Source of the DNA: Bacteroidaceae bacterium
GTDB taxonomy: Bacteria; Bacteroidota; Bacteroidia; Bacteroidales; Bacteroidaceae
Direction: 5' to 3'
Assembly: GCA_024400995.1 (NCBI GenBank)
Contig: JAKSLU010000009.1
Span: forward strand, 1 to 40,538
DNA length: 40,538 bases
The notes under the pieces were generated by a model that was not told the DNA's origin, ran no database searches, and saw nothing but the letters and a program-made list of their open reading frames with translations. The position numbers and the translations under genes were made by a program. Below are positions 26,197-33,892 of this stretch, piece by piece; the stretch's first letter is position 1; every line of letters begins with the position of its first letter.

Positions 26197-26315
26197 GTGG
26201 GAATGCTGTCCCATAGGGGAGGAGCGTAGTCCCCATAGAGGAGGACTACAATCCTCATATAGGAGGACTGCAATCCTCGTAGGGTGGGACTGCAGTCCTC
26301 GTAGGGTGGGGACGA
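26197..26315 (-). repeat. 22-bp-period array of imperfect palindromes, array 3
   Basis: Five units start at 26,197 (21 bp), 26,218, 26,240, 26,262 and 26,284 (22 bp each), with a sixth partial unit at 26,306 running into the GH84 stop codon. Each unit has a central dyad (GGGA..TCCC, GAGGA..TCCTC); unit 5 holds a perfect 12-bp palindrome, GGACTGCAGTCC (26,287-26,298). Between units, paired positions change together: G-C in unit 1 is A-T in units 3 and 4, and T-A in unit 1 is G-C in units 2-4. It fills most of the GH84/Omp28 gap; the remaining 26,127-26,196 shows nothing clear. It could act as terminator or attenuator within the unit. Confidence 0.8.
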
Positions 26316-28463
26316 CTATTTCATGCCAGCGCGGAAGGAGCGGAAGAAGACCTTCTGGCTCACACCGCTGGTGTTGATGAGACGAAGGGTCTTGCAGCGG
26401 GTTCCGTTGATCTCGTTGCCAGTGTGGACTACCTCTTCGCCCTCCTTGTAGTGGAGCAGGGAGATGGTCTTCTCGCGGCCCTGAGAGTCGGTAGCAACGA
26501 GGCTGAACTTGTCAGCAATATTGGGTGTGCCGAGGTTGAAGTCGAGGCCACCGAGGCCTACCTCGCGGTCGGCGGTGATGGTCACAGCAGCGCCTGCGGG
26601 CCACTCTACTACCTCGTTGACGGGGTTGATCTGCATCTGACCGCCCTGATAGCGGAAGGTGAGCTGAGCGAGCTGATGTACGTCAGAGCTAATCTTGAAG
26701 GGTACGTACTCTGCCACGGGGTCGAGGTCGGTGCCGTGCTTCTCGTTATAGGCCTTTACGCTCTCAGCAAAGAGGTCGTTGAGCATGGGCAGGAGCACAC
26801 GGGTGGCGCTCTTGATACCCGTCTGGTACTCGTGGAGCATACCGGGCTTCGTGTCGAGGTCGTACATGATGCGGGCCAGAGCCTTCACCTGGTCGTACTG
26901 TTCACCGAAGCGGTTGCCACCTACGCGCATGCGTCCGTCTCTTGTCATGCTCATCTGGCAGATGCGCTGGCCGTATTCGGCAATGTTCTTGCACTGCAGA
27001 ATCCAGGGGCGGAGTTCCTCGGTGAGCCAGGGGTTGGCGGTGGTAGCGAGCAGGGTGTTGCAGGCTGCAGAGAGCTTGGACAACTCCTCTCTAAGGCCAA
27101 ACACGGCTGCACCTACGGCTTTGCGATCATCCGACTTCAGTTGCTCGGCCAGGGGCACGAGATGGCGACTCTCCTCGCGGCGGAAACCGTGGCCGTTGGG
27201 ACCGAGATCCTCGTTGTTGAGGGCAAAGGTACGCAGAGCTGCGGCGGCCTTCTCGTCGGGCATCACATACTTGATGGCATCCTCCCAGGACTTCTCATAG
27301 TTGTAGGCCTGCATGTTCCAGGTATAGTCAGCGATGTTGTAGAGGGAGATCTTGCTGCTCTCGGCATACTGCATGGGGTTGCTCACAAAACCGCTCACCA
27401 TGTCGGCAATGTCAAGACCATTGCCATAGGCGGGGCCGAGGAGCATGTGGTCGCGCACAAAGTCGTTGACGGGGAAGTTCCACCAGATGTAGCCCTTGCG
27501 CTGGATGCGCTCATTGATCCACTCCATGGAGGGCTTGTCGATGCAGTGTACCACGGTGTTGCCTGTCCACATTACCTCTATGCCCTTGTGCAGCTGGCTG
27601 CCGAGGGTGCGGAGGTAGCCCTTCTGGTCGTTGGCCCAGGACTTGTTGTACTCGGTGGGGCAGAGCACGAGGGGAGAGACATCGCCCTTCTTCTGTACAA
27701 AGACCTCATCGACATGGTTGAGGAGGGCAGCCTGCTTGTCGGCCTTGGCACCCTCGCCCCAAATGTCGTCGAAGAACACAGCGAAGGAGCGCACGCCGAG
27801 GTCGTACATCTTTTCGAGCTTGGCTACGAGGAGGTCGCGATCCTCTGTGGTCCACTTGATATCTACACCCGGGTGGATGGCCCAGTAGAACTGCACGTGG
27901 CTCTCCTTGGCCTTCTCGGCGAGTTCCTTGATGAGGGCGGCCTCCTTCTCGGGATAGGGCTCGCGCCAGAACTTGCGGTGATAGGGGTCGTCCTTAGGTC
28001 CGTAGATATAGACGTTCATCTTCTGCTTGCCGTAAAAGTCGAGCTGGCGCAGACGGTGCTCATGACTCCAGGGACGTCCGTAGAAGCCTTCCACCACGCC
28101 ACGCCACATCACGTCGGGCCAGTCCTGGATGGTGCACTCCTGAGCCTGATCCTTGCTGGTGATCTGTTCCAGTGTCTGCTCAGCGTAGTAGAGACCACGC
28201 GCATCGCGACCCACAAGCACAACATGGCCTTTTGCATCGATGTTCAGGTAGTAGCCTTCGGCCTTGGCGGGAACGAGTTTGGCATATTTCTTCACGGCTT
28301 TGTCGCCCACCACACCCTTGGCAACAATGGTGAGAGGCTGGTCACAAAGATTAAATACTGCGCCCTCTGTTACCTTGTGGGGAAGGGGCGAAACGAGACT
28401 CACCTGTGCGGAGGCCATGAGGCCCGCACAGGCGAGTAGAGAGGTAAAGAGTATGTTTTTCAT
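26316..28463 (-). CDS. GH84 beta-N-acetylglucosaminidase (O-GlcNAcase/hyaluronidase type)
   Basis: A 715-residue enzyme with signal peptide MKNILFTSLLACAGLMASA; I start at 28,463 because the further nine codons upstream would precede the signal peptide. It matches the Bacteroides thetaiotaomicron GH84 plan in order and length: N-terminal alpha/beta GH20b-like domain, catalytic barrel from 'GVVEGFYGRPWSHEHR', 'MNVYIYGPKDDPYHRKFW', 'WAIHPGVDIKW', the catalytic Asp pair Asp232-Asp233 in 'AVFFDDIWGEG', 'CPTEYNKSW', 'WWNFPVNDFVRDH', then helical and C-terminal beta domains. GH84 uses substrate-assisted catalysis through the N-acetyl group. It likely acts in the periplasm or at the surface on GlcNAc-ended glycans. 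A good promoter lies about 55 nt upstream; downstream glycan genes follow on the same strand. Confidence 0.94.
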   Translation of the reverse strand: MKNILFTSLLACAGLMASAQVSLVSPLPHKVTEGAVFNLCDQPLTIVAKGVVGDKAVKKYAKLVPAKAEGYYLNIDAKGHVVLVGRDARGLYYAEQTLEQITSKDQAQECTIQDWPDVMWRGVVEGFYGRPWSHEHRLRQLDFYGKQKMNVYIYGPKDDPYHRKFWREPYPEKEAALIKELAEKAKESHVQFYWAIHPGVDIKWTTEDRDLLVAKLEKMYDLGVRSFAVFFDDIWGEGAKADKQAALLNHVDEVFVQKKGDVSPLVLCPTEYNKSWANDQKGYLRTLGSQLHKGIEVMWTGNTVVHCIDKPSMEWINERIQRKGYIWWNFPVNDFVRDHMLLGPAYGNGLDIADMVSGFVSNPMQYAESSKISLYNIADYTWNMQAYNYEKSWEDAIKYVMPDEKAAAALRTFALNNEDLGPNGHGFRREESRHLVPLAEQLKSDDRKAVGAAVFGLREELSKLSAACNTLLATTANPWLTEELRPWILQCKNIAEYGQRICQMSMTRDGRMRVGGNRFGEQYDQVKALARIMYDLDTKPGMLHEYQTGIKSATRVLLPMLNDLFAESVKAYNEKHGTDLDPVAEYVPFKISSDVHQLAQLTFRYQGGQMQINPVNEVVEWPAGAAVTITADREVGLGGLDFNLGTPNIADKFSLVATDSQGREKTISLLHYKEGEEVVHTGNEINGTRCKTLRLINTSGVSQKVFFRSFRAGMK

Positions 28464-28473
28464 ATTAGTTTGT

Positions 28474-28499
28474 ATTGTCGTATAGACCACTGCAGTCTG
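28474..28499 (+). repeat. Solitary unit related to the 22-bp repeats
   Basis: In the GH84 leader the sequence TCGTATAGACCACTGCAGTC (28,478-28,497) joins the CGTA..TATAGAC part of arrays 1/2 to the ACTGCAGT palindrome of array 3. The likeness is short and could be chance, but it is the only other place in the window where I saw both parts together. Confidence 0.4.
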
Positions 28500-28518
28500 G
28501 CTGCGGCGTATTTGGCGA

Positions 28519-28550
28519 CAAATTTACGCTTTTTTTCTGAATTGACCAAG
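28519..28550 (-). promoter_or_regulatory. Promoter of the GH84 gene
   Basis: On the minus strand CTTG (28,550-28,547), 20 nt, then TAAATTTG (28,526-28,519), one mismatch from the TTTG/TAnnTTTG consensus. Predicted start of transcription is near 28,512, giving a leader of about 50 nt. No comparable promoter was found ahead of the Omp28, beta-galactosidase or kinase genes, so this may serve the whole minus-strand series. Confidence 0.65.
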
Positions 28551-28580
28551 CGTAGTGCTACTAATATGATGAAATAGACC

Positions 28581-29117
28581 TTATTCGGGGATAATCTGTA
28601 TGTAATCGGGGGCCACATGAGTGCCCAATGCGCCGAGCAGAGGAAAGTCGATGTAGAACATCTCTGCGGCTTCTTTCTTATCGCGGAGAACGATGCCCTC
28701 GTAGCCATCGAGGTTGCCGCCTACAATACGAACCTTGGTACCCTGACGCAGGGGAATCTCGTTTGGGTGGTAGTAGGTCAGGTCGCCAGCCATGCTCGTG
28801 ACAGCCCCGCGAAAGGCCTCCAGCTCGGCGTCGGGAACCTCGAGTATGCTGAAGCCTGCACCCTCGCGGCGGTAGGCAAAGTGGATGTAGTCGTGCTGCC
28901 GGACAAAAGAGTTGATGCGGTCATGCGTACCCTGAGCAAAAAGCATGTTGCTGATGAGCGGGCGCTCTACGAGTCGCTTTTGGCCGCAACGCTCCTCTGC
29001 CACTTGGTGCGTGGGGAGGTAGTGGTTGATACCGGCCTCATGCAGAGCGCTCTGAGCCGCCTTTTCGCGTCGGCCAGCTTTGAGCACAAACCACTTGATG
29101 GTCTGTTTGTTTGACAT
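28581..29117 (-). CDS. UpxY/NusG-like transcription antiterminator
   Basis: A 178-residue NusG paralogue. The NGN domain starts 'IKWFVLKAGRREKAAQSALH' (8-27), with 'YLPTHQVAEERCGQKRLVER' and 'PLISNMLFAQG' in the middle, and a KOW motif sits at about 124-146 ('LRQGTKVRIVGGNLDGYEGI'). UpxY proteins of Bacteroides bind RNA polymerase near the start of capsule operons and stop early termination. Here it is instead the last gene of the OmpA/LruC operon, 15 nt after the OmpA stop. The nearest polysaccharide genes lie upstream at 33.9-37.8 kb and the gene just downstream is GH84. Its target operon is not evident. Confidence 0.85.
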   Translation of the reverse strand: MSNKQTIKWFVLKAGRREKAAQSALHEAGINHYLPTHQVAEERCGQKRLVERPLISNMLFAQGTHDRINSFVRQHDYIHFAYRREGAGFSILEVPDAELEAFRGAVTSMAGDLTYYHPNEIPLRQGTKVRIVGGNLDGYEGIVLRDKKEAAEMFYIDFPLLGALGTHVAPDYIQIIPE

Positions 29118-29132
29118 ATGGTCTGCGCAGTG

Positions 29133-30434
29133 TTACTTTTCGCGGCGAACCATACGGAAGAGCACAGCACGGTTCCACTCGTTGACAATCTCATAGGGCT
29201 GCGCCGTGTCACCCAGATAGTCTATCTTGAGTCGGTCGGGATCTACACCACACTCGGTGACGAGCATGTTATAGACGGCAGTGGCGCGGCGCTTGGACAG
29301 ACGCAGGTTGTACTCTGGGTTGGCGGTCTGTATATCTGCGTAGCCTGTCACAACGAGGTTGATCTCGGGGTGCAGTTCCAGGAAGTTGGCCACGCTGCGC
29401 ACGATGACCTTCTGCTCCTCGGTGATGTAGTAGCGGTCGATGTAGAAGTTGATGGTGGTCTGCATGATGGTGTCGTAGCGCACTTCTTCTACCTTATTAA
29501 TGACGACGTTACGCTCCTCTTGCAGTCTGCGGGCTTCTTCACGCAGTTGGTTGGCATACTCATTGATGCGGCGTTCTTCGTCTCTATCGCGATAGGCAAA
29601 GCGACGGGCACCATAGTGATCCTTGAAGTGGTAGGAAAATCCTACAAGTACATCAAGATAGAGGTCATAGGGACGTCCAGCATTCTTAATATTTTCCTGA
29701 CTTAGGCCGGAATAGCACACACCGTTATAGGCATCATCGGTACCATTGAGTACCAGCTCGGCATTGATGTCCCATGCGTCAGCGATGTGATATACGCCCT
29801 GTAGGCCGAACTGACCAGCAAAGTAGTAATTGTTGCTAGTGTCAATGTGGTAGGTGAACTGTGTGCCGTTCTCGGGGTTCGGACAACCAATGTCCATACG
29901 GGCAGCGGCTTCCTTGTCGAAGTCAAAGGCATAGTTTAAACCAAGGCCCAAAATGGCATTGAGCCCCCAGCGACGGTCTTCCTTGTAGCGGTTAAATACA
30001 TTGAAGAGGTCTATGATACCATCCACATAGCCGCAGGCTACCTTGAAGTTATAGTTGCCAAAAGTATGCGAATAGTATTTGCTGAGCTCCCAGTCGGCAC
30101 GTCCTACCTGCGGACGATAGCCTAGGTTGAGGCGTACTCCAAAGGCGGGGTGGAACATCTTGCCCAATATGAGTGACGCGGATGGGCGTGGTATGTTGAA
30201 GAAGTTGCGATGGAGCGTGTTCTCACTCATGGAGATACTAGTTCCGATATTGGCTCCTATGAACCAATTGTCCCTAGCCTTGTACTTCTTAAGGAAGCGT
30301 GTAGTGTCATTGCTCTCAACGAGCTTGGTGACAAATACCTCGGTATCGTCAAGGTTCTTATGGGAATAGTCATCGGCACTGGCAGTCAGCACAAATGTTG
30401 TGCACAGCAAAAGGGCATAAAGATACTTATTCAT
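29133..30434 (-). CDS. OmpA-family outer-membrane protein with beta-barrel
   Basis: A 433-residue protein: signal peptide MNKYLYALLLCTTFVLTASA, a beta-barrel of about 250 residues ('WFIGANIGTSISMSENT', 'YDLYLDVLVGFSYHF'), a charged helical stretch (about 285-320, 'RLQEERNVVINKVEEV'), and a C-terminal OmpA domain (about 325-433). The peptidoglycan-binding motif is intact: 'TGYADIQTANPEYNLRLSKR' followed by RATAV, with the Asp and Arg that bind diaminopimelate. It should tie the outer membrane to the cell wall. Its start overlaps the stop of the upstream paralogue by 8 nt (ATGAATAA), so the two are translated together. Confidence 0.9.
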   Translation of the reverse strand: MNKYLYALLLCTTFVLTASADDYSHKNLDDTEVFVTKLVESNDTTRFLKKYKARDNWFIGANIGTSISMSENTLHRNFFNIPRPSASLILGKMFHPAFGVRLNLGYRPQVGRADWELSKYYSHTFGNYNFKVACGYVDGIIDLFNVFNRYKEDRRWGLNAILGLGLNYAFDFDKEAAARMDIGCPNPENGTQFTYHIDTSNNYYFAGQFGLQGVYHIADAWDINAELVLNGTDDAYNGVCYSGLSQENIKNAGRPYDLYLDVLVGFSYHFKDHYGARRFAYRDRDEERRINEYANQLREEARRLQEERNVVINKVEEVRYDTIMQTTINFYIDRYYITEEQKVIVRSVANFLELHPEINLVVTGYADIQTANPEYNLRLSKRRATAVYNMLVTECGVDPDRLKIDYLGDTAQPYEIVNEWNRAVLFRMVRREK

Positions 30435-31566
30435 TGACGAGGAAGATTATAACGTTACGATTGGGCAGTGCTTTGAAGTCAATGTCCTGCTCCTTGTTGA
30501 ATATGTGGAAGGCTGAAGAGGGCACAGGAGCGAAGTCCTTGGCTGCGGCTTCGATAATGGATTGGGCTCTCTGCTGGAACAGTTCCTCGCTGCTTTTGGT
30601 GGCGTTAACGATGCAGATGGTGGCCTGTCTCAAACGCTGGTATGAGAGACCGAGTACATGGATGTGCGTCTTTTGTAACTCAAGGATATCACTGCTCGTC
30701 GGATCGAAGGCGATTATCTGGTAAATCTTGTGAGTTATATGTGTTATAGTGTCGTTGATGACGGGCTTGTTGTCATCAAGATATTGGTTGGCGGCTCGGA
30801 GGTCATCCAAGCGTTGTTGGGCTTCGCTAAACTTTGAGACATCGTAGTGCACATTGCGTAGTGCACGGGTGTCCCGATCTCGGTTGAGGAAGTTGTAGGA
30901 GAGCGAAACCATCAGGTTGGCGTGCCTGTCCCAGAGGTTGTCGTCACTGTTGTTGCCATCAAAGTTGTTATCTACAAAGTACTCAATGGCCTCTACACCG
31001 ATTGTCCATTTGGGGCGGATGCGATACTCAAAGGACAGACCTACGTGGAGGTCCAGGAGGGCGCGGGCGCTACGGTTAAAGTTGTTGTCCTTGTTCCACT
31101 CCTTTTTGGAGTAACCGAATGCAACATTACCTCCAATGCCTGCTACAGCATTGATGCTCCAGTTGCGGTTCTCGTTGTAATGGGCGAGAATGTTTGAAAT
31201 GGACGGACGGTAACTCAGAGCCAGTTGGATGGAGTGCCAGCGGTAGTTGCCGAACTTGTTGTCGTGGTTTGCCGTACCACTATTGAGAGAATAGCCCAAA
31301 GTAGCGCGCACATCGCTATATGGGGATATATGCTTGCCTGCAAAGAAAGCAATGCTGGGGTTTAGCATCTTGTAGAATTTGGCCTTGCCCGTGTTGCTTC
31401 CGTGACTAAATAGACCAGTAATGCCACCGCCAGCGTAGCTATTGTCGAGTACATAGTCTTCCTCATAGCTGTATCCGATGGCTATGGAGTCAGACTTGAC
31501 TGTCTGAGCTAGTAGAAGAGTGCTTGCGCTGAGCAGCATTCCCAGGGTGAGTGTGAGTAATCGCAT
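30427..31566 (-). CDS. Outer-membrane beta-barrel protein with degenerate OmpA-like C-terminus
   Basis: A 379-residue paralogue of the following OmpA gene. It has a signal peptide (MRLLTLTLGMLLSASTLLLAQ), a barrel ending 'ANLMVSLSYNFLNRDRDTRA', a helical linker, and a C-terminal ~110 residues ('IIAFDPTSSDILEL...ATICIVNATKSSEELFQQRAQS'). The latter keeps the order of an OmpA domain, but the binding motif is shortened and the conserved Asp is not seen, so peptidoglycan binding is doubtful. It lies 70 nt after the LruC gene. A hetero-oligomer with the intact OmpA, as known for OmpA pairs in Bacteroidales, is possible. Confidence 0.75.
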   Translation of the reverse strand: MRLLTLTLGMLLSASTLLLAQTVKSDSIAIGYSYEEDYVLDNSYAGGGITGLFSHGSNTGKAKFYKMLNPSIAFFAGKHISPYSDVRATLGYSLNSGTANHDNKFGNYRWHSIQLALSYRPSISNILAHYNENRNWSINAVAGIGGNVAFGYSKKEWNKDNNFNRSARALLDLHVGLSFEYRIRPKWTIGVEAIEYFVDNNFDGNNSDDNLWDRHANLMVSLSYNFLNRDRDTRALRNVHYDVSKFSEAQQRLDDLRAANQYLDDNKPVINDTITHITHKIYQIIAFDPTSSDILELQKTHIHVLGLSYQRLRQATICIVNATKSSEELFQQRAQSIIEAAAKDFAPVPSSAFHIFNKEQDIDFKALPNRNVIIFLVNE

Positions 31567-31636
31567 AATGTGGTATATTGATTAGTACATTATTATATAT
31601 TAGGGCAGAGGCTGTCTTATAAGTAGGCTATGTCAG

Positions 31637-32983
31637 TCATAGTTTGTGTCCTCTAATCGGTACTCTGCGGCGGAGTTTGTTGCTGCCTGAGTTGATGACG
31701 TTCTCGGCACGGAACCACTCCTTGTCGGTGCTGCCTTTGCTGTTGTACCAACTACCAAAGCTGGGGTAGGTCTGGCTCATAATGACCGTCTCTGCGGGAA
31801 CCACAAAATCGGGGATGACGATGATGTCACCGTTACTCTGTATGTAGCTGTTGCCCATGATGTGGATAGCAAAGGGATAGGGCTGTAGTTGGTTGCGTAC
31901 AAAGTAGATTCCCTGGCTCATGTCGCTCTTGTCATCACCACGGCCAAAGAGACTGATGTTGAACTTCTCCGTAGGAGCATAGTAGGCAGGGTGCACCTCG
32001 TTGCGACCATAGTGCAGATAGGGAGGCAGGCTGGTCTCTCCGATGTTGGCAGTACCAAAGGTGGGCGCCACGATAAAGGGGTTCATGATGTGGTTGAGAC
32101 GAATCAGCTCACTATAGGATACGCGGCGGCGGAAGGTTGTGGTGACCTGCCATGTTGTGTTGTCGTTGGGCACATGGTTGATGTCGTCAAAGAGCATCAC
32201 CGTGGGGACGGACAGGTCGTTGTCTAGACCGTGGCACTCAAAGGTGCCGCCATAGGAGTGCGAGATGTCTATGCTCACGTTGACGTCGCGTCGGCTGATA
32301 GTGCAGCGCGTAGAGTCAGGGAGGCTTATCTCGCCAAAGAGTTCGTACCCAAAGGCGTTGCTATAGCCTGCACCGTCTGCTACCATGGCCCACTCGTCCG
32401 TGATGTTCTCTACCTCCTGCCAGTCTCTGATGCGGATGGTGCGCAGATAGGACATCATGACGTCGTTCATATCCCAGTCGCCAGCGTTGGGGTAGTTGTC
32501 CTCAAAGCCTACTATCCCACCGAGATAGAGCGTCGCAAGGTGTGTGTCCTGGTTGCCGAGAGGCTGCGTGCCACGCTCAGTGCCGATAACCTCAAAGGGC
32601 AGGAACTTGCCATTAGCGTCGCGCTTGGAGCACATAAGACGGGGGCAGCCCTCCGTGTCGGTCGTGGCGTAGATGCAGACTGTGGCATCGGGGATGGTGA
32701 CGCGCATCTCCAGCGAGCCACCGGCAGTGGTGTAGCCCGTGAGGAAGGGTAAGAGTGTGCCGAGATTGGTCACCCTGGTGGGGTCATCGGTGTATAGACT
32801 GATAGCGGCCTGACGGGGATACTGAAGAGATATGTCCGTCGTGGTGGTTGTCTCAAAGGAGAAGTCGTTGGGCCTATTGGCAGGGAAGAACTGCCACGGC
32901 GTGGGCGTCTCGTCATTGTGGCATGACGTGAGGGAGCCCAAGATGGAGGCTACGAGAGCGAGAGAGTATAGCAGTTTCTTCAT
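31637..32983 (-). CDS. LruC-domain lipoprotein
   Basis: A 448-residue lipoprotein with signal MKKLLYSLALVASILGSLTSC (lipobox LTSC). After a short N-terminal Ig-like part (to about 110), the sequence has LruC hallmarks: 'VGFEDNYPNAGDWDMNDVMM' (Asp/Asn-rich, likely metal-binding), 'GYSNAFGYEL', 'PTVMLFDD' and 'HYGRNEVHPAYYAP' in the family's order. LruC proteins were first noted in Leptospira and are common in Bacteroidetes; the function is unknown. The start overlaps the upstream barrel gene by 4 nt, so both belong to one operon. Confidence 0.85.
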   Translation of the reverse strand: MKKLLYSLALVASILGSLTSCHNDETPTPWQFFPANRPNDFSFETTTTTDISLQYPRQAAISLYTDDPTRVTNLGTLLPFLTGYTTAGGSLEMRVTIPDATVCIYATTDTEGCPRLMCSKRDANGKFLPFEVIGTERGTQPLGNQDTHLATLYLGGIVGFEDNYPNAGDWDMNDVMMSYLRTIRIRDWQEVENITDEWAMVADGAGYSNAFGYELFGEISLPDSTRCTISRRDVNVSIDISHSYGGTFECHGLDNDLSVPTVMLFDDINHVPNDNTTWQVTTTFRRRVSYSELIRLNHIMNPFIVAPTFGTANIGETSLPPYLHYGRNEVHPAYYAPTEKFNISLFGRGDDKSDMSQGIYFVRNQLQPYPFAIHIMGNSYIQSNGDIIVIPDFVVPAETVIMSQTYPSFGSWYNSKGSTDKEWFRAENVINSGSNKLRRRVPIRGHKL

Positions 32984-33780
32984 TGCGGTGGGTTGTTCCG
33001 TAGGTATTCCTCGTAGGCGCGACGCACCCTAGAGGAGAGTACGGAGTAGTACTCGGCATCCTCTAGTGTTACGTAGCGAAAGCGACGCTCCTCATATCCA
33101 TCAGCAATATGAAAGGTGAGGCCAAGGCGCACATCGCAGTAACTGTCAAAAGGGTGGTTGTCGTAGGTAACACCGTTGTACTTATCGTTGGTGATGGTAT
33201 AAGCCCCTTCGAGAGCGAGGCTGACCATATTGTGAACGCGGCAGGAAATGTAGGCGCCAGCACGGGCCATGGGGCTTATGCTCTTGTGGGTGTTGATGGG
33301 GTAGTAGTTGCTTTGCCATTTCTTGGCGCTATCGTCAAAGCCGTAACTGCAGAGCCATCCTCCACCAACAAAGGCTGCCAAATCAAAGCGGCGCTCCTCG
33401 TCGTAGCCAAAGACGCAGTTGGTCAGATTCAGCAGCAACTGGAGATCATAGGAGTTCAGCTTGAAGCCGTAGGGACCTATGTTGGGCTTGAAGTTAGTCA
33501 TCTCACGGTTCACGCAGCCCTTGTGCTTGCCCATCTGTACCTCGGCACGCAGGCCCACAGTGGGATGAAACCACTTGGCAGCCTGTACGTGAATGTTGAG
33601 TGCGGCATTCTCGCTGAAGGGAGCCTTGCCCGTGTTTTCCGCCATGGTATAGACCATGCCCGCTCCTACGCCGAAGGTCCAGTTCTCGCTGAAGCAGTAA
33701 GGGCGCAAGGCGATATTCTGCGCCTGTGCCATAGAGCAGGAGAGAGCCAGGAGGAGTATGTGGAGTAGGATTTGGCGCAT
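32980..33780 (-). CDS. Outer-membrane beta-barrel protein, first gene of the OmpA/LruC operon
   Basis: A 266-residue protein with signal peptide MRQILLHILLLALSCSMAQA; the start at 33,780 is chosen over one 45 nt upstream because the extra residues are polar. The mature part is a barrel ('NWTFGVGAGMVYTMAEN', 'FDLAAFVGGGWLCSYGFD', 'DSYCDVRLGLTFHIAD') followed by a short helical end and no OmpA domain. Barrel strands and the '(E)RRF.Y' stretch right after the last strand resemble the two larger proteins downstream, suggesting three paralogues. Confidence 0.8.
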   Translation of the reverse strand: MRQILLHILLLALSCSMAQAQNIALRPYCFSENWTFGVGAGMVYTMAENTGKAPFSENAALNIHVQAAKWFHPTVGLRAEVQMGKHKGCVNREMTNFKPNIGPYGFKLNSYDLQLLLNLTNCVFGYDEERRFDLAAFVGGGWLCSYGFDDSAKKWQSNYYPINTHKSISPMARAGAYISCRVHNMVSLALEGAYTITNDKYNGVTYDNHPFDSYCDVRLGLTFHIADGYEERRFRYVTLEDAEYYSVLSSRVRRAYEEYLRNNPPQ

Positions 33781-33822
33781 AAACCTATCTTGAATCTGTT
33801 GATGCTGAACAATAGTTTCGCG

Positions 33823-33830
33823 CAAAGTTA
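33823..33830 (-). promoter_or_regulatory. Candidate -7 element for the OmpA/LruC operon
   Basis: CAAAGTTA on the plus strand reads TAACTTTG on the minus strand, an exact TAnnTTTG. It lies 43 nt ahead of the barrel gene's ATG. A partial -33 (TTGTG, ending near 33,852) is about 20 nt upstream on that strand. It overlaps the neighbouring terminator region. Confidence 0.5.
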
Positions 33831-33833
33831 GGC

Positions 33834-33892
33834 AAAAAAAACGATAAAAAGCACAATAAATGCAAAGATATTGCCGTTTTATCGTGTTTTTT
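33834..33892 (-). terminator. Hairpin spanning the nucleotidyltransferase stop codon
   Basis: AAAAAACGATAAAA (about 33,836-33,849) pairs with TTTTATCGTGTTTTTT (33,877-33,892) with one bulged G; the loop is about 27 nt. In minus-strand RNA the 3' arm ends in a U run. It starts inside the last codons of the polysaccharide operon's final gene and lies just ahead of the next operon's -7 element, a sensible place for a terminator. Confidence 0.45.

Noticed and set aside
26424..28439. Plus-strand ORF of 671 codons opposite GH84
   Set aside because: GH84 is certain on the minus strand; the plus-strand frame is a low-complexity shadow (Val/Leu/Gly/His-rich) with no start context or motif. The same holds for 37,837-39,726 opposite GH92 and 19,505-20,506 opposite the kinase.
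30427..31566. Lipoprotein call for the degenerate OmpA paralogue
   Set aside because: The signal ends LLLAQTV with no Cys after the hydrophobic core, so it is a standard signal peptide.
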